DNA of 64,000 bases from Labilithrix sp. Its GTDB lineage: Bacteria > Myxococcota_A > Polyangia > Polyangiales > Polyangiaceae. The notes under the pieces were generated by a model. That model saw nothing but the letters and a program-made list of their open reading frames with translations, did not search any database and had not been told where the DNA came from. The stretch spans positions 124,001 to 188,000 of the forward strand of contig JAHBWE010000002.1 of NCBI GenBank assembly GCA_019637155.1, given 5' to 3'. The first letter of the stretch is position 1; every line of letters starts with the position of its first letter. Position numbers and translations under genes: made by a program. Positions 34,025-42,210 of this stretch are shown here, piece by piece.

Positions 34025-35104
34025 ATGAAGGCTCGTCATGGGTGGGGCGCCGCCGTCGTTGCGGCCGTGGTGCTCGGGCCGCGGATCGCGGCGGCGTGCG
34101 CGCCGGCGCCGCGGGCGCGTGAGCGCGTCGCGGTGGCGGAGGAGTCCGCGATCATCGTCTGGGACGAGGCGGCGAAGAGGGAGCACTTCATCCGCCGCGC
34201 GTCGTTCCGCTCGGAGGCGCGCGACTTCGGCTTCCTCGTGCCGACGCCGTCGCGCCCCGAGCTGGCCGAGGCCGACGAGACCGCGTTCGAGGAGCTCGAG
34301 TCCGCCGTTCGTCCCGAGCTCGAGTACCGCGAGCACACGGCGGTGGAGCCGACGCTGCTCCTCCTCTTCCCGTTCATGTTCTACTCCCGGAGCGCCGCCG
34401 CGCCGGAGATGGCGCCGGTGCGGGTGCTCGAGGCCAAGCGCGTCGGCGACTACGACGCGACCGTGCTCGAGGCCGACGACGCGGGCGCGCTCGGCGACTG
34501 GCTCACGCAGCGCGGCTACGCGAAGGGCCAAGCGCTGACGGAGTGGCTCGTCCCCTACGTCGAGAAGAAGTGGAAGCTCACCGCCTTCAAGATCGCCGAC
34601 GACGTCGACGCCGGCGCCTCCACGCGCGAGCTCGGCACGCGCGCGGTGCGGATGTCGTTCACGACCGATCGCCCCTTCTTCCCGTACCGCGAGCCGCGCG
34701 ATCAGCGGGAGTCGCTCCCGCCCCACCTCTCGAGCACGCGCTCGCTCCGCGTCTTCTTCTTCGGCGCGGGCCGCGCGGCGGCGACGATCGGCGCCGGCGC
34801 GACCGTGTTCCCCGGGAAGACGACGTGGTCGGGTCCGCTCCACGCCGGCCATGTCCCGCACCTCTCCGTCGCGCTCCCCGCGGGCGCGTGGCTCACGGCC
34901 TTCGAGGACGACGCGTCGCCGCGCCCCGGCGTCGACGAGCTGTGGCTCGATCGCGCGAAGGAGCAGTCGCCGGTGAAGCCGCCGCCCACCGTCGTGTCGA
35001 GGGCGCGCCCGATCCCACTCCCGCTCGATCTCCTCGCGCTCGTCGGCGTGATCGTCTTCTTCGTCGTCCGCCGGGTCCGCCGCGCGCGCCGTCAGCGCGC
35101 TTGA
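34025..35104 (+). CDS. DUF2330-type membrane-anchored exported protein
   Basis: The 359-residue protein has a signal peptide (core AAVVAAVVLGPRIAAACA), a large extracytoplasmic domain and a C-terminal transmembrane helix (LLALVGVIVFFVV) with a basic cytoplasmic tail. Domain pattern fits DUF2330: AVAEESAIIVWDEAAKREHFI, DFGFLVPTPSRPELAEADE, and TRELGTRAVRMSFTTDRPFFPYREP. A Cys just after the signal (ACAPAP) may anchor or pair. The family is widespread in Myxococcota and Planctomycetes and is of unknown function. Confidence 0.75.
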   Translation: MKARHGWGAAVVAAVVLGPRIAAACAPAPRARERVAVAEESAIIVWDEAAKREHFIRRASFRSEARDFGFLVPTPSRPELAEADETAFEELESAVRPELEYREHTAVEPTLLLLFPFMFYSRSAAAPEMAPVRVLEAKRVGDYDATVLEADDAGALGDWLTQRGYAKGQALTEWLVPYVEKKWKLTAFKIADDVDAGASTRELGTRAVRMSFTTDRPFFPYREPRDQRESLPPHLSSTRSLRVFFFGAGRAAATIGAGATVFPGKTTWSGPLHAGHVPHLSVALPAGAWLTAFEDDASPRPGVDELWLDRAKEQSPVKPPPTVVSRARPIPLPLDLLALVGVIVFFVVRRVRRARRQRA

Positions 35105-35153
35105 ACGAAGTTCCCGGCCCCGGCGGGACCTCCTGGTCGCCTATCTTCGTCGT

Positions 35154-35525
35154 ATGAACCTCGAGGTCGTCGTCTATGCGATGGGGGTGGGTCGGATCTT
35201 GATCGGGCTCGCGCCGATCGCGGCGCCGCGGCTCACGTCGAAGCTGCTTCGCTTCCCGGAAGAGCACGACAACGCGTCTGCGCGGCTGATGGGGCGCTAC
35301 TTCGGCATCCGTGACGTCGGGCTCGGCGTGTTGACCTTCCACTTCGTCGGGGACGTGGCCGCGCTCCGATGGCTGTTCCTCTTCCAGGCCGCGACCGACG
35401 GCGCCGACGCGTTCGCGACCGCGCCGCTCTTGCGCGATCCCAAGACACGCCGCGCGGCGCTCGCGTGCCTCACCTTCGCGCTCGGCGGAGGGTCGCTTTG
35501 GCTCGTCGTGCGGTCGCTACTGTGA
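35154..35525 (+). CDS. small four-helix membrane protein (DUF4267-like)
   Basis: The 123-residue protein has about four hydrophobic helices (VVYAMGVGRILIGLAPIAAP; GIRDVGLGVLTFHFV; LRWLFLFQAATDGADAF; ALACLTFALGGGSLWLVV). The GxRDxxLG pattern with a small helical bundle is that of DUF4267-type proteins. Function unknown. It follows the DUF2330 gene by 49 bases and may be co-transcribed. Confidence 0.7.
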   Translation: MNLEVVVYAMGVGRILIGLAPIAAPRLTSKLLRFPEEHDNASARLMGRYFGIRDVGLGVLTFHFVGDVAALRWLFLFQAATDGADAFATAPLLRDPKTRRAALACLTFALGGGSLWLVVRSLL

Positions 35526-35530
35526 GTCGC

Positions 35531-36898
35531 CTACCCGAGCGGGCGTAGGTCGCCGAGCAATGTCGGGAGCAGCTCCGACACCGTGGGGTGGATGCCGACG
35601 GCGTGGGTGAGCGTCTTCGCGGTGGCGCGTGCGTACATCGCGTAGAGGAGGCCGTGGATCGCCTCGTCGCCGTCGACGCCGAGGATGGTGGCGCCGGCGA
35701 TCTCCTGCGTCTCCGCGTCGACGACGGCCTTCATGAAGCCCTGCGGCTCACCCTTCTCCACCGCGCGCATCACGCGCGTCATCGGACGATGCGCGACGAG
35801 GTACCGCTTGCCGCTCGCGCGCGCCGCGGTCTCGCTCATGCCGACGCGGGCGAGCGGAGGATCGATGTAGATCGCATACGCGTCGATGCGGTCGGTCACC
35901 TTGCGCGGCTCGCCGTCGAGCAGGTTCGCGGCGACGATCTCGTAGTCGTTGTACGCCGTGTGCGTGAAGGCCCCGCGGCCGTTGACCTCGCCCAGCGCCC
36001 AGATGCCGGGCGTGCTCGTGCGGAGCTGATCGTCGACCACGACGTAGCCGCGCGCGTCGAGCTCCACGCCCGCGCGCTCGAGCCCGAGGTCGTCGGTGTT
36101 CGGCTGGCGGCCGGTGGCGAGGAGCACGTGCGAGCCGCTCACGCCGGGCGCCACCTTCACGTCGTCGCCGTCGCCGTCGCCGGCGCGCTCGAGCGCGAGG
36201 CACTCCACGCCGGTGCGGACGTGAATGCCCTCCGCCTCCAGGATGCTCGTCACCGCGGCGGACACGTCCTCGTCCTCGCGCGCGAGCAAGCGCGCGCCGG
36301 CCTCGACGATCGTGACCTCGCTCCCGAACCGGCGATACATCTGCGCGAACTCGAGCCCGAGCGGGCCGCCGCCGACGACCACGAGGTGCCGCGGCAGCGT
36401 CTCGAGCTCGAGGAGCGAGGAGTGCGTGAGGTAAGGGACGTCCGCGACGCCGCGGAGCGAGGGGATACGCGCGCGCGCGCCCACGTTGACGAAGATGCGC
36501 TCCGCGCTCAGCACGTCGCCGCCGACCGCGATCGTCGTCGGCGACTCGAAGCGCGCGTGCCCCTCTCGCACCGTGAGGCGCGCGGTGCCGCGGAGCCACG
36601 CCGCGAGCCCTTCGCGCGACGTGGCCGAGACCGCCTTCGCGCGTGCCTTCGCGCGCGCCACGTCGAACCCGATCGGACCGGAGAGATCGACGCCGTACTC
36701 GCCCGCCCTCCGCGCCTGATGCGCCGCCTTCGCGCTCGCGATGAGCGTCTTCGTCGGCGTGCAGCCGGTGTTGACGCACGTACCCCCGAGGAGCTTCCGC
36801 TCCACGATGGCGACGGTCTGCCCAGCCTCCGCGAGGCGCACCGCGAGCGACGGCCCCGCCTGGCCGGCGCCGATCACGATCGAGTCGAAGCGTTTCAT
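35531..36898 (-). CDS. class I pyridine-nucleotide disulfide oxidoreductase (dihydrolipoamide dehydrogenase/MerA/RclA-like)
   Basis: The 455-residue protein has an N-terminal FAD site (IVIGAGQAGPSLA), the redox-active disulfide CVNTGC (Cys41, Cys46), an NAD(P) site (LVVVGGGPLGLEFA), the second FAD site TSTPGIWALGEV and a C-terminal dimer domain with HPTVSELLP (His437, Glu442, the catalytic dyad). These features match the glutathione-reductase/lipoamide-dehydrogenase family. No lipoyl or mercury-binding domain and no neighbouring 2-oxoacid dehydrogenase genes, so a soluble RclA-like or mycothione-like reductase is more likely than E3. No neighbour indicates its substrate. Confidence 0.9.
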   Translation of the reverse strand: MKRFDSIVIGAGQAGPSLAVRLAEAGQTVAIVERKLLGGTCVNTGCTPTKTLIASAKAAHQARRAGEYGVDLSGPIGFDVARAKARAKAVSATSREGLAAWLRGTARLTVREGHARFESPTTIAVGGDVLSAERIFVNVGARARIPSLRGVADVPYLTHSSLLELETLPRHLVVVGGGPLGLEFAQMYRRFGSEVTIVEAGARLLAREDEDVSAAVTSILEAEGIHVRTGVECLALERAGDGDGDDVKVAPGVSGSHVLLATGRQPNTDDLGLERAGVELDARGYVVVDDQLRTSTPGIWALGEVNGRGAFTHTAYNDYEIVAANLLDGEPRKVTDRIDAYAIYIDPPLARVGMSETAARASGKRYLVAHRPMTRVMRAVEKGEPQGFMKAVVDAETQEIAGATILGVDGDEAIHGLLYAMYARATAKTLTHAVGIHPTVSELLPTLLGDLRPLG

Positions 36899-36951
36899 CT
36901 CCCGCGCCGTAGCACACGGGCGGTGGAACGTGGGCGCGAGCTCGCCGTGGC

Positions 36952-38235
36952 TCAGCGCAGCGTCGAGACGAGGCCGCCGCCCTCCGGCAGCGAGTACGAC
37001 TTGGTCCAGACGCGCATCGCGTGCCGCTTGCCCGCGTGACCGTGGGCGACGCGCAAGGTCGCGTCGCACTGCGCGCCGAGGTCGAGGGCGATCGGGTTCG
37101 ATGCGTCGAACGGATGATCGTTGCCGTTCGCGAAGCCGGGGTGGCGGCACAGCCCCGCGACGTCGACCTTGCCCATCGCGTGGCGACCTTCGGGACAAGC
37201 GCCGGCGACGGCGAGCGGCGCCGAGAGCACGCCCGCCGCGAGCGGCGCGATCTCGTACGGATCGTCGGGGCTCGCCTCCGCGCTCGCGACCACGCGCGGC
37301 GCGGCGTCGAAGAGCCACTCGACGATCGCGCTGCTCGCGGCGGTGACGGCGGCGACGTGTTTGGCCGAGCCGCGGTCGACGACGTCGGGGTGGCAGAACT
37401 CGCCGTAGAACGTGCCGTGCGCGGGAGCGTAGGTCTTGCCGAGCGCGGGCGTCAGCGTGAGCCCCGGCGACCAGGGGCTCGACTGCGCCTGGAGCGGGAG
37501 CGCCTGATCGTTCGCTCCTTCCCAGAAGCCGGGGATGCAGGACGACGCGCTGACGAGCGAGAGCACGTGCCGCTCGCGCGCGAGCCAGTCGAGCGCGGGC
37601 ACGCCGGAGACGAGCCCCGAGTACTCGCACCACCCGTCGCTCTTGAACAGCTTGCAGCCCGTGACGTAGCTCGTCGGACCGATGACGTCGTACTTGGGGC
37701 TCTGGAGCGCGTCGATCATGCCGTGCACCGTCACGACGCCGGCGACGCGATCGCGCATCTCCGGCGAGGCGCCGACCTCCGCCACGACGCGGCCGCCGGT
37801 GGAGTGACCGACGAAGACGATGTTCCTCCCGGTCGGGAAGACGGCGTTCGTCTTCGCGATCAGCTGCGCGCGCCACGCGTTGGCGGTGGGGAGGCCGGTC
37901 CCGTCCTTGAGGTCGTCGAACCGCGGCGAGACGAGCTCGCCGCTCGCGTCGGTGTAAATGTTCACGCGCGCCGTCGAGACGGCGACCCGCTCGTCGCCGC
38001 GCGCCGCGATGCGCTCGACGACGCCGCGCTCCAGATCGACGAGCTGCTCGTGCGCCACGCGCCGGCCCGCGTCGGCCTGGGTGACGCCGTGAACGAAGAC
38101 GATCTGGAGCTCGACCTTCGGCGCGCCGGAGCGAGACGCGCTCAGCGACGTCCCCTCCGGCGAGGATTCGCCGTTCTCGCCACACGCGAGAAGTCCACCA
38201 AGGACGAGGCACGGCGCCCAGCGCAGGGAACGCAT
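36952..38235 (-). CDS. alpha/beta-hydrolase (lipase-like) lipoprotein
   Basis: The 427-residue product has lipobox LLAC, then an alpha/beta hydrolase domain beginning at QIVFVHGVTQADAG, with nucleophile elbow FVGHSTGGRVVAE and a late His candidate in GTFYGEFCHPDVVDRG. Between them are conserved Cys (VTGCKLFKSDGWCEYSG; SASSCIPG). A C-terminal beta-rich region (VDVAGLCRHPGFANGNDH, ATLRVAHGHAGKRH) of about 120 residues has no recognised family. GHSTGG fits GxSxG. It is probably a surface or periplasmic esterase/lipase. Confidence 0.75.
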   Translation of the reverse strand: MRSLRWAPCLVLGGLLACGENGESSPEGTSLSASRSGAPKVELQIVFVHGVTQADAGRRVAHEQLVDLERGVVERIAARGDERVAVSTARVNIYTDASGELVSPRFDDLKDGTGLPTANAWRAQLIAKTNAVFPTGRNIVFVGHSTGGRVVAEVGASPEMRDRVAGVVTVHGMIDALQSPKYDVIGPTSYVTGCKLFKSDGWCEYSGLVSGVPALDWLARERHVLSLVSASSCIPGFWEGANDQALPLQAQSSPWSPGLTLTPALGKTYAPAHGTFYGEFCHPDVVDRGSAKHVAAVTAASSAIVEWLFDAAPRVVASAEASPDDPYEIAPLAAGVLSAPLAVAGACPEGRHAMGKVDVAGLCRHPGFANGNDHPFDASNPIALDLGAQCDATLRVAHGHAGKRHAMRVWTKSYSLPEGGGLVSTLR

Positions 38236-38283
38236 CGCCGACGCGGTAGCACACGCCGCCGGAATGGCCAGCGCCGGCTCCCC

Positions 38284-38658
38284 CTACTTCACGCAGTCGT
38301 AGCCACGAATGCAGCCGTCGGTCTCGACGCCGCGGAGCGTCCCGCCCTGCGCGGCGCAGGCGTCGACCCGTCCCTTCGACGGCGGCGAGACCTTCGGGCA
38401 CGGGGTCTTCCTTCCTCCATCGCCCGCGCCCGCGGGCTGGACGGCGGGCTGGACCGAGGCGTCGAGCGCCTCCACCGTGGACGCGTCTCGCTCGTCGCCC
38501 GCGTCGACGACGGGCGCCGCCGCCTCGGGAGCCTCGGGCGCCTCCGCCTCCTTGACCTCCGCGTCGATCGCCGCCGGCGTGCGCTCGCGCGCGCAGTCGC
38601 CCTCGCAGCTCGCGACGGCGAGAGCGACAGCGAAGGAACCCCAACTCGAGCGGCGCAT
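38284..38658 (-). CDS. small Cys-containing lipoprotein
   Basis: ATG 38658 gives 124 residues with lipobox VASC. The mature N-terminus is rich in Glu, Ala and Pro (VKEAEAPEAPEAAAP), typical of a surface linker. The last 40 residues have Cys in TPCPKV, DACAAQGG, GCIRGYDC and form a small probable disulfide module. Function unknown. It lies 48 bases upstream of the hydrolase lipoprotein gene on the same strand, so the pair may be co-transcribed. Confidence 0.6.
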   Translation of the reverse strand: MRRSSWGSFAVALAVASCEGDCARERTPAAIDAEVKEAEAPEAPEAAAPVVDAGDERDASTVEALDASVQPAVQPAGAGDGGRKTPCPKVSPPSKGRVDACAAQGGTLRGVETDGCIRGYDCVK

Positions 38659-38751
38659 GCTCCCGGGATACCACGACGCGCCTTCGAAGTGCTGCGTCGC
38701 GCGCGCGGTCCGCGCGGTCGCGTCGGTCTTGACGTGAGCGGAGCGCGACCC

Positions 38752-39060
38752 ATGTTGGCCGCCGCCATGAGCAGGAGCAGCGCCGTCTCGTACACGCCGG
38801 ACCTCGGCGATCACGTGCTGGTGCCCGGCTGCGCGCTGCTGCCGGGCGTCGGGCGGGTCATCGCGTTTCACGCGGGTCGCCCCGTCGTGGAGTCCGTCGC
38901 GTGCCCCAACATCACGATCACCGTCGCGTCGACCACGCGCGTCGTCCGCGAGCGGTGCCGCGAGCACGCGGACTGCCTCTCGTGCGAAGAGCTCGCGATC
39001 GACTGCGCCCGCTGGACGCGCGAGCGCCTCAGTGCCCGCCGCCGCGTGAGCCGCGCGTGA
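38752..39060 (+). CDS. small Cys-containing protein of unknown function
   Basis: The product is 102 residues from ATG 38752; an ATG at 38767 is an equally plausible start. It opens with DLGDHVLVPGCALLPGVGRVIAFHAGRP, which reads like a small beta-barrel (SH3/CarD-type) segment. Near the C-terminus it has ERCREHADCLSCEELAIDCARW, four Cys within 16 residues, possibly a metal-binding cluster. The tail is very basic (RRRVSRA). No family recognised. Confidence 0.55.
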   Translation: MLAAAMSRSSAVSYTPDLGDHVLVPGCALLPGVGRVIAFHAGRPVVESVACPNITITVASTTRVVRERCREHADCLSCEELAIDCARWTRERLSARRRVSRA

Positions 39061-39111
39061 GCCGCGCGAGGGCTGGAGTCGTGCGGGGCACGTGGTAGCC
39101 TACGTCGCACC

Positions 39112-39567
39112 GTGGGGAGTGACCTCGAGACACGTATCGCGAAGCTCGGTCGGCTCGTGGCGGAGGCGCGTGAGCTCGCCGACGTCGCGAAGTACTTTCA
39201 CGATCAGCTCGTCCCGTTCCCGCCGTTCCTCGACGAGGGGGTTCAGGCCGAGCACAAGCCGCTCCAGCAGCTCGTGCGCGGCATCGCGACCTCGTACGAC
39301 GTCAAGATCCCGGAGGGGCAGGGGAAGCTCCTTCACCTCCCGCGGTTTTCCTTGTGGCACGGCGCGCTCGGCCACGCCATCGGTCCGATGGCGGTCATCA
39401 TCTACTTCGATGACCAGCACCGCGGCGTGGCGAGCTTCGGGACGATCTCCAATCCGCGGACCCACTACATCCGCTTCTCTCTCCCCGAGCAGGCGCGCGA
39501 TCCGAATCACGATCTCGGGGGAATGAAGATCGAGAGCGCGCGCGTCGGGCCACGCGGCTCGGCCTGA
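39112..39567 (+). CDS. conserved-looking hypothetical protein
   Basis: GTG start at 39112. The 151-residue protein has an amphipathic helical N-terminus (RIAKLGRLVAEARELADVAKYFHDQL) and a beta-rich C-terminal half (KLLHLPRFSLWHGALGHAIGPMAVIIYFDDQHRG, VASFG, THYIRFSL). It has no Cys, no signal peptide and no recognised motif; probably a cytoplasmic globular protein. It is followed by an inverted repeat and a probable intrinsic terminator before the SPFH gene. Confidence 0.65.
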   Translation: MGSDLETRIAKLGRLVAEARELADVAKYFHDQLVPFPPFLDEGVQAEHKPLQQLVRGIATSYDVKIPEGQGKLLHLPRFSLWHGALGHAIGPMAVIIYFDDQHRGVASFGTISNPRTHYIRFSLPEQARDPNHDLGGMKIESARVGPRGSA

Positions 39568-39583
39568 TCGAGGCTCGAGCGCC

Positions 39584-39600
39584 TGCACCAATTTGGTGCA
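39584..39600. promoter_or_regulatory. 17-base palindrome resembling an NtrC operator
   Basis: TGCACCAA-T-TTGGTGCA is an inverted repeat with perfect 8-base arms around one central base. It lies in the 113-base spacer upstream of the SPFH gene. The length and arms match the NtrC-binding pattern TGCACC-N5-GGTGCA recalled from enteric glnA sites. It sits just before a separate terminator hairpin. It could be a regulator site for the SPFH gene or simply a stable hairpin. Confidence 0.45.
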
Positions 39601-39603
39601 CCG

Positions 39604-39638
39604 GGGTCGTCGCTGCCGAGCGTCGACCCTAGGTTTTT
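39604..39638 (+). terminator. probable intrinsic terminator after the hypothetical gene at 39112
   Basis: GGGTCG (39604-39609) pairs with CGACCC (39624-39629). Inside, CGCT pairs with AGCG around a GCCG tetraloop, with one T-T mismatch between the stems. Five T residues follow at 39634-39638, four bases after the stem. It would end transcription from the gene stopping at 39567. Confidence 0.55.
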
Positions 39639-39680
39639 CGGGGACGACGCGGCGGCACTGCGCGTGCAGGAGGGGCGACC

Positions 39681-40727
39681 ATGGAGATTCCGCGGTGGGG
39701 CCGAGTGACGGCGCAGGCGAACGAGTTCCTGATCCAGATGCGTGACGGCAAGGTGCTGCGCGCGGGGCAGGGGCTCTCCTGCTTCAAGTGGCCGTCCGAC
39801 AGCGTCGCGATCGTGCCGACGGCGATCGCGAAGCTCGGGTTCGCGGCCGATCAGGTGACGGTCGAGAAGGTCGGGGTCGAGGTGCGCGGGCTCGCGGTGT
39901 ATCGCATCGCGGAGCCGCTCCTCGCGTATCGGATGATCGACCTCGATCGCTCCTCGCTCACCGAGATCCTGAGCGAGATGTTCGTCGGCGCGACGCGCCG
40001 CATCGTCGCGAGCCTGACGCTCGACGAGTGCATCCGTCATCGCAAGGACCACATCGCGAGCGCGCTGATGGAGGAGATCCGTCCCATCCTCGCGGGGGAA
40101 GGCGCGAGCGACGACACGAGCGCGACGGGGTGGGGAGTCGTCCTCGACACGATCGAGATCCAGGACGTGCGCGTCCTCTCGGAGGAGGTCTTCCAGCGGC
40201 TCCAGGCGCCGTTCCGCGAGCGGCTCGCCCTCGACGCGCTCGTCGCCGAGAACCACGTCACCGAGGAGCGCACGAAGCTCGAGCGCGAGCGGCGAAGCTC
40301 GGAGGAGACCGCGCGCCGCGAGCTCATGGCGGTCGAGGAGGCGCGCATGGCGGCGGAGCGGCGGCGCGAGGAGGAGCGGCGCGCGCACGAGGACGCGCTC
40401 GCGGCACGGCGCCTCGAGGCCGACCTCGCCCGCGCGCGCGTCAAGGCGGAGGCCGACCGCGAGCGAGCGCTCGTCGAGCTCGCGGCGAAGCGTGAGGCGG
40501 CGGAGGCGGAGGCCGCCATCCTCGAGATGCATCGCAAGGCGCACTGCGACCTCAGCGAGGCGCGCCTCCGCGAGATCATGCTCACCGAAACGATGCCGGA
40601 GCTCGCGCGCGCCTTCCGCGGCACCTTCGACCGCGTCAACGTCACCTCGACGAACACGGATCCGTTCGCCTTCGTCTCGGCCGGGATCGATCACGTCCTC
40701 GCGGCGGTTCAGCACGCGAAGAAGTAG
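39681..40727 (+). CDS. SPFH/band-7 domain protein without a membrane anchor
   Basis: The 348-residue protein starts with MEIPRWGRVTAQANEFLIQMRDGKVLRAGQG and an SPFH-like core (VEKVGVEVRGLAVYRIAEPLLAYRMID), followed by TRRIVASLTLDECIRHRKDHIA and WGVVLDTIEIQDVRVLSEEVFQRLQAPFRE, the expected SPFH C-terminal helix. About 120 residues of Arg/Glu/Ala-rich coiled coil follow (residues 200-285). No N-terminal transmembrane helix or hairpin is visible, unlike most stomatins and flotillins. It may associate peripherally with membranes or form cytoplasmic oligomers. AGGAGG about eight bases before the ATG. Confidence 0.85.
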   Translation: MEIPRWGRVTAQANEFLIQMRDGKVLRAGQGLSCFKWPSDSVAIVPTAIAKLGFAADQVTVEKVGVEVRGLAVYRIAEPLLAYRMIDLDRSSLTEILSEMFVGATRRIVASLTLDECIRHRKDHIASALMEEIRPILAGEGASDDTSATGWGVVLDTIEIQDVRVLSEEVFQRLQAPFRERLALDALVAENHVTEERTKLERERRSSEETARRELMAVEEARMAAERRREEERRAHEDALAARRLEADLARARVKAEADRERALVELAAKREAAEAEAAILEMHRKAHCDLSEARLREIMLTETMPELARAFRGTFDRVNVTSTNTDPFAFVSAGIDHVLAAVQHAKK

Positions 40728-40744
40728 CGGCCGCGCTCGCGGCG

Positions 40745-42187
40745 TCACTGCGCGCGGTCGAGGCGCTCGAGGAGGAAGCGGAAGGTCGGCTCGAAGCGCT
40801 CGAGGTGATGGGAGTGACCGTGCTCGGTCGCCTCGAAGCGCGTCGCGACGCCGAGCGCGTCGAGCTCCTGCGCGAAGCTCTCCGCCGGCGCGAAGAGCTC
40901 GAAATCGTCTCTTCGGCCGACGATGATCATGATTCGACCGGAGAGATCCTTTTTTACGCGTTCGACGAGCTTGGGATCGCGGACGAGGCCGTGCGGGGTC
41001 TTCGCGACCCACTGCGCGAGCACCTCCTCGTCCGCCAATCCGGTATCGAGATCGATCGGATAACGAAAGCCGCGCGGCGCGGCGCCGTCGGGCGACCAGC
41101 TCGCGGCCCAGCTCGTGAACTGGCCCGCGCCGCCGACCGTGCCTTCGATATGGGCCCAGTTGCGAAGCCAATCGTGCGCGCGGCGGGTGCCGGGCGCGAG
41201 GAGCCACTTCTCGACGTCGGGCGCGTCGGGGGAGGAGGCGCCGATCGCGGAGAAGAGATCCGAATGGCGCATTCCGAGCGATAGTGCGTTGTAGCCGCCC
41301 GTCGATTGACCCATCAGCGCGCGCGCGGTCCGGCGAGGGAGGATGGGGAGCTCGCGCTCGAGGGTGGGGAGCGCCTTCTTGACGAAGAAGGTGTCCCACG
41401 CGCCCATCGGCGCGGTGTCTTCGAAGTACGTGGAGCCGAGGGGGACCGACGTGTCGACGCCGACGAGGACGGCCTCGCGCCCCATCTCCGTCGCGATCGC
41501 GTCGAAGCGCTCTCCCGCGTGGCGCCGGCCGGCGAGATAGGACATGTCGGTCGATCCGAAGCCGGGCAGGAGCAGGATGACGGGATAACGCCGCTTCGCG
41601 TCTGCCTTCCATGACGCCGGGAGGTACGCGCAGAAGCGCCGCTTGCCGAGCTGCGCGTCCTCGACGAGGAGCAGCTTGTAGCGCTCGCCGGCGCAGCGCT
41701 CCTTCGGCGGGGACGGGGCGGCGGGGTTGGGCGCGAGCGTGAGCGGGCCGCCGCCGGCCGCGCTGCTCGCGACCAGGCCCTTGCCGCCGCCCTGGAACGT
41801 CGCCCAGAACGTGTGCCCCACGTCGAGGATCGCGACCGCGACCGCGTCGGCCGGCGCGCGCGGCAGCTCGTACGCGACGCGCGGCGTCTTGGCGAGGTCC
41901 ACGTCCGCGGCGCTCACCGTCATCCGATCGATCATGCGCCGGATGGTCGCGAGCGTGAGGTCGCCGCTCGCGAATTCGCGCTCCTCGTCCTGCGTGCGCC
42001 ACGTGAGCACGAGGCGGCCCTTCGCGCTCGAGCCGGCGGGCGCGAGGACCTCGCCGCGGACCCCGGTCGCCGGCGCGGGCGGCGGAGCGGGCGGCGCGAT
42101 CGCCGTCGTCAGGGGCGGAACCGCGGGCGGCGGTGACTCGTGACAGCCGGCGATGACGATCACGAGCCCGAGCGAGCGCCGCCACAT
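40745..42187 (-). CDS. esterase D/PHB-depolymerase-like lipoprotein
   Basis: ATG 42187 gives 480 residues. The N-terminus is a lipoprotein signal (lipobox IAGC), then a Pro/Ala linker and a beta domain of about 130 residues that is probably an Ig-like accessory region. The catalytic part is an esterase D-type alpha/beta hydrolase (PF00756-like): YPVILLLPGFGSTDMSYLAGR, nucleophile elbow LMGQSTGGYNALSLGMRH, IIVGRRDDFELFAPAESF with the acidic residue, and EHGHSHHLERF with the base His. Related enzymes include enterochelin esterase and mycolyl transferases. The substrate is unknown. Confidence 0.82.
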   Translation of the reverse strand: MWRRSLGLVIVIAGCHESPPPAVPPLTTAIAPPAPPPAPATGVRGEVLAPAGSSAKGRLVLTWRTQDEEREFASGDLTLATIRRMIDRMTVSAADVDLAKTPRVAYELPRAPADAVAVAILDVGHTFWATFQGGGKGLVASSAAGGGPLTLAPNPAAPSPPKERCAGERYKLLLVEDAQLGKRRFCAYLPASWKADAKRRYPVILLLPGFGSTDMSYLAGRRHAGERFDAIATEMGREAVLVGVDTSVPLGSTYFEDTAPMGAWDTFFVKKALPTLERELPILPRRTARALMGQSTGGYNALSLGMRHSDLFSAIGASSPDAPDVEKWLLAPGTRRAHDWLRNWAHIEGTVGGAGQFTSWAASWSPDGAAPRGFRYPIDLDTGLADEEVLAQWVAKTPHGLVRDPKLVERVKKDLSGRIMIIVGRRDDFELFAPAESFAQELDALGVATRFEATEHGHSHHLERFEPTFRFLLERLDRAQ

Positions 42188-42210
42188 GGACGCAGCGTAC
42201 CCGGCCGGCG

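Noticed and set aside
39653..39668. sigma54 -24/-12 promoter for the SPFH gene
   Set aside because: GG/GC spacing fits but the first base of each half is off and the transcription start would fall about three bases before the ATG, upstream of which lies the only ribosome site. Kept only as a remark.
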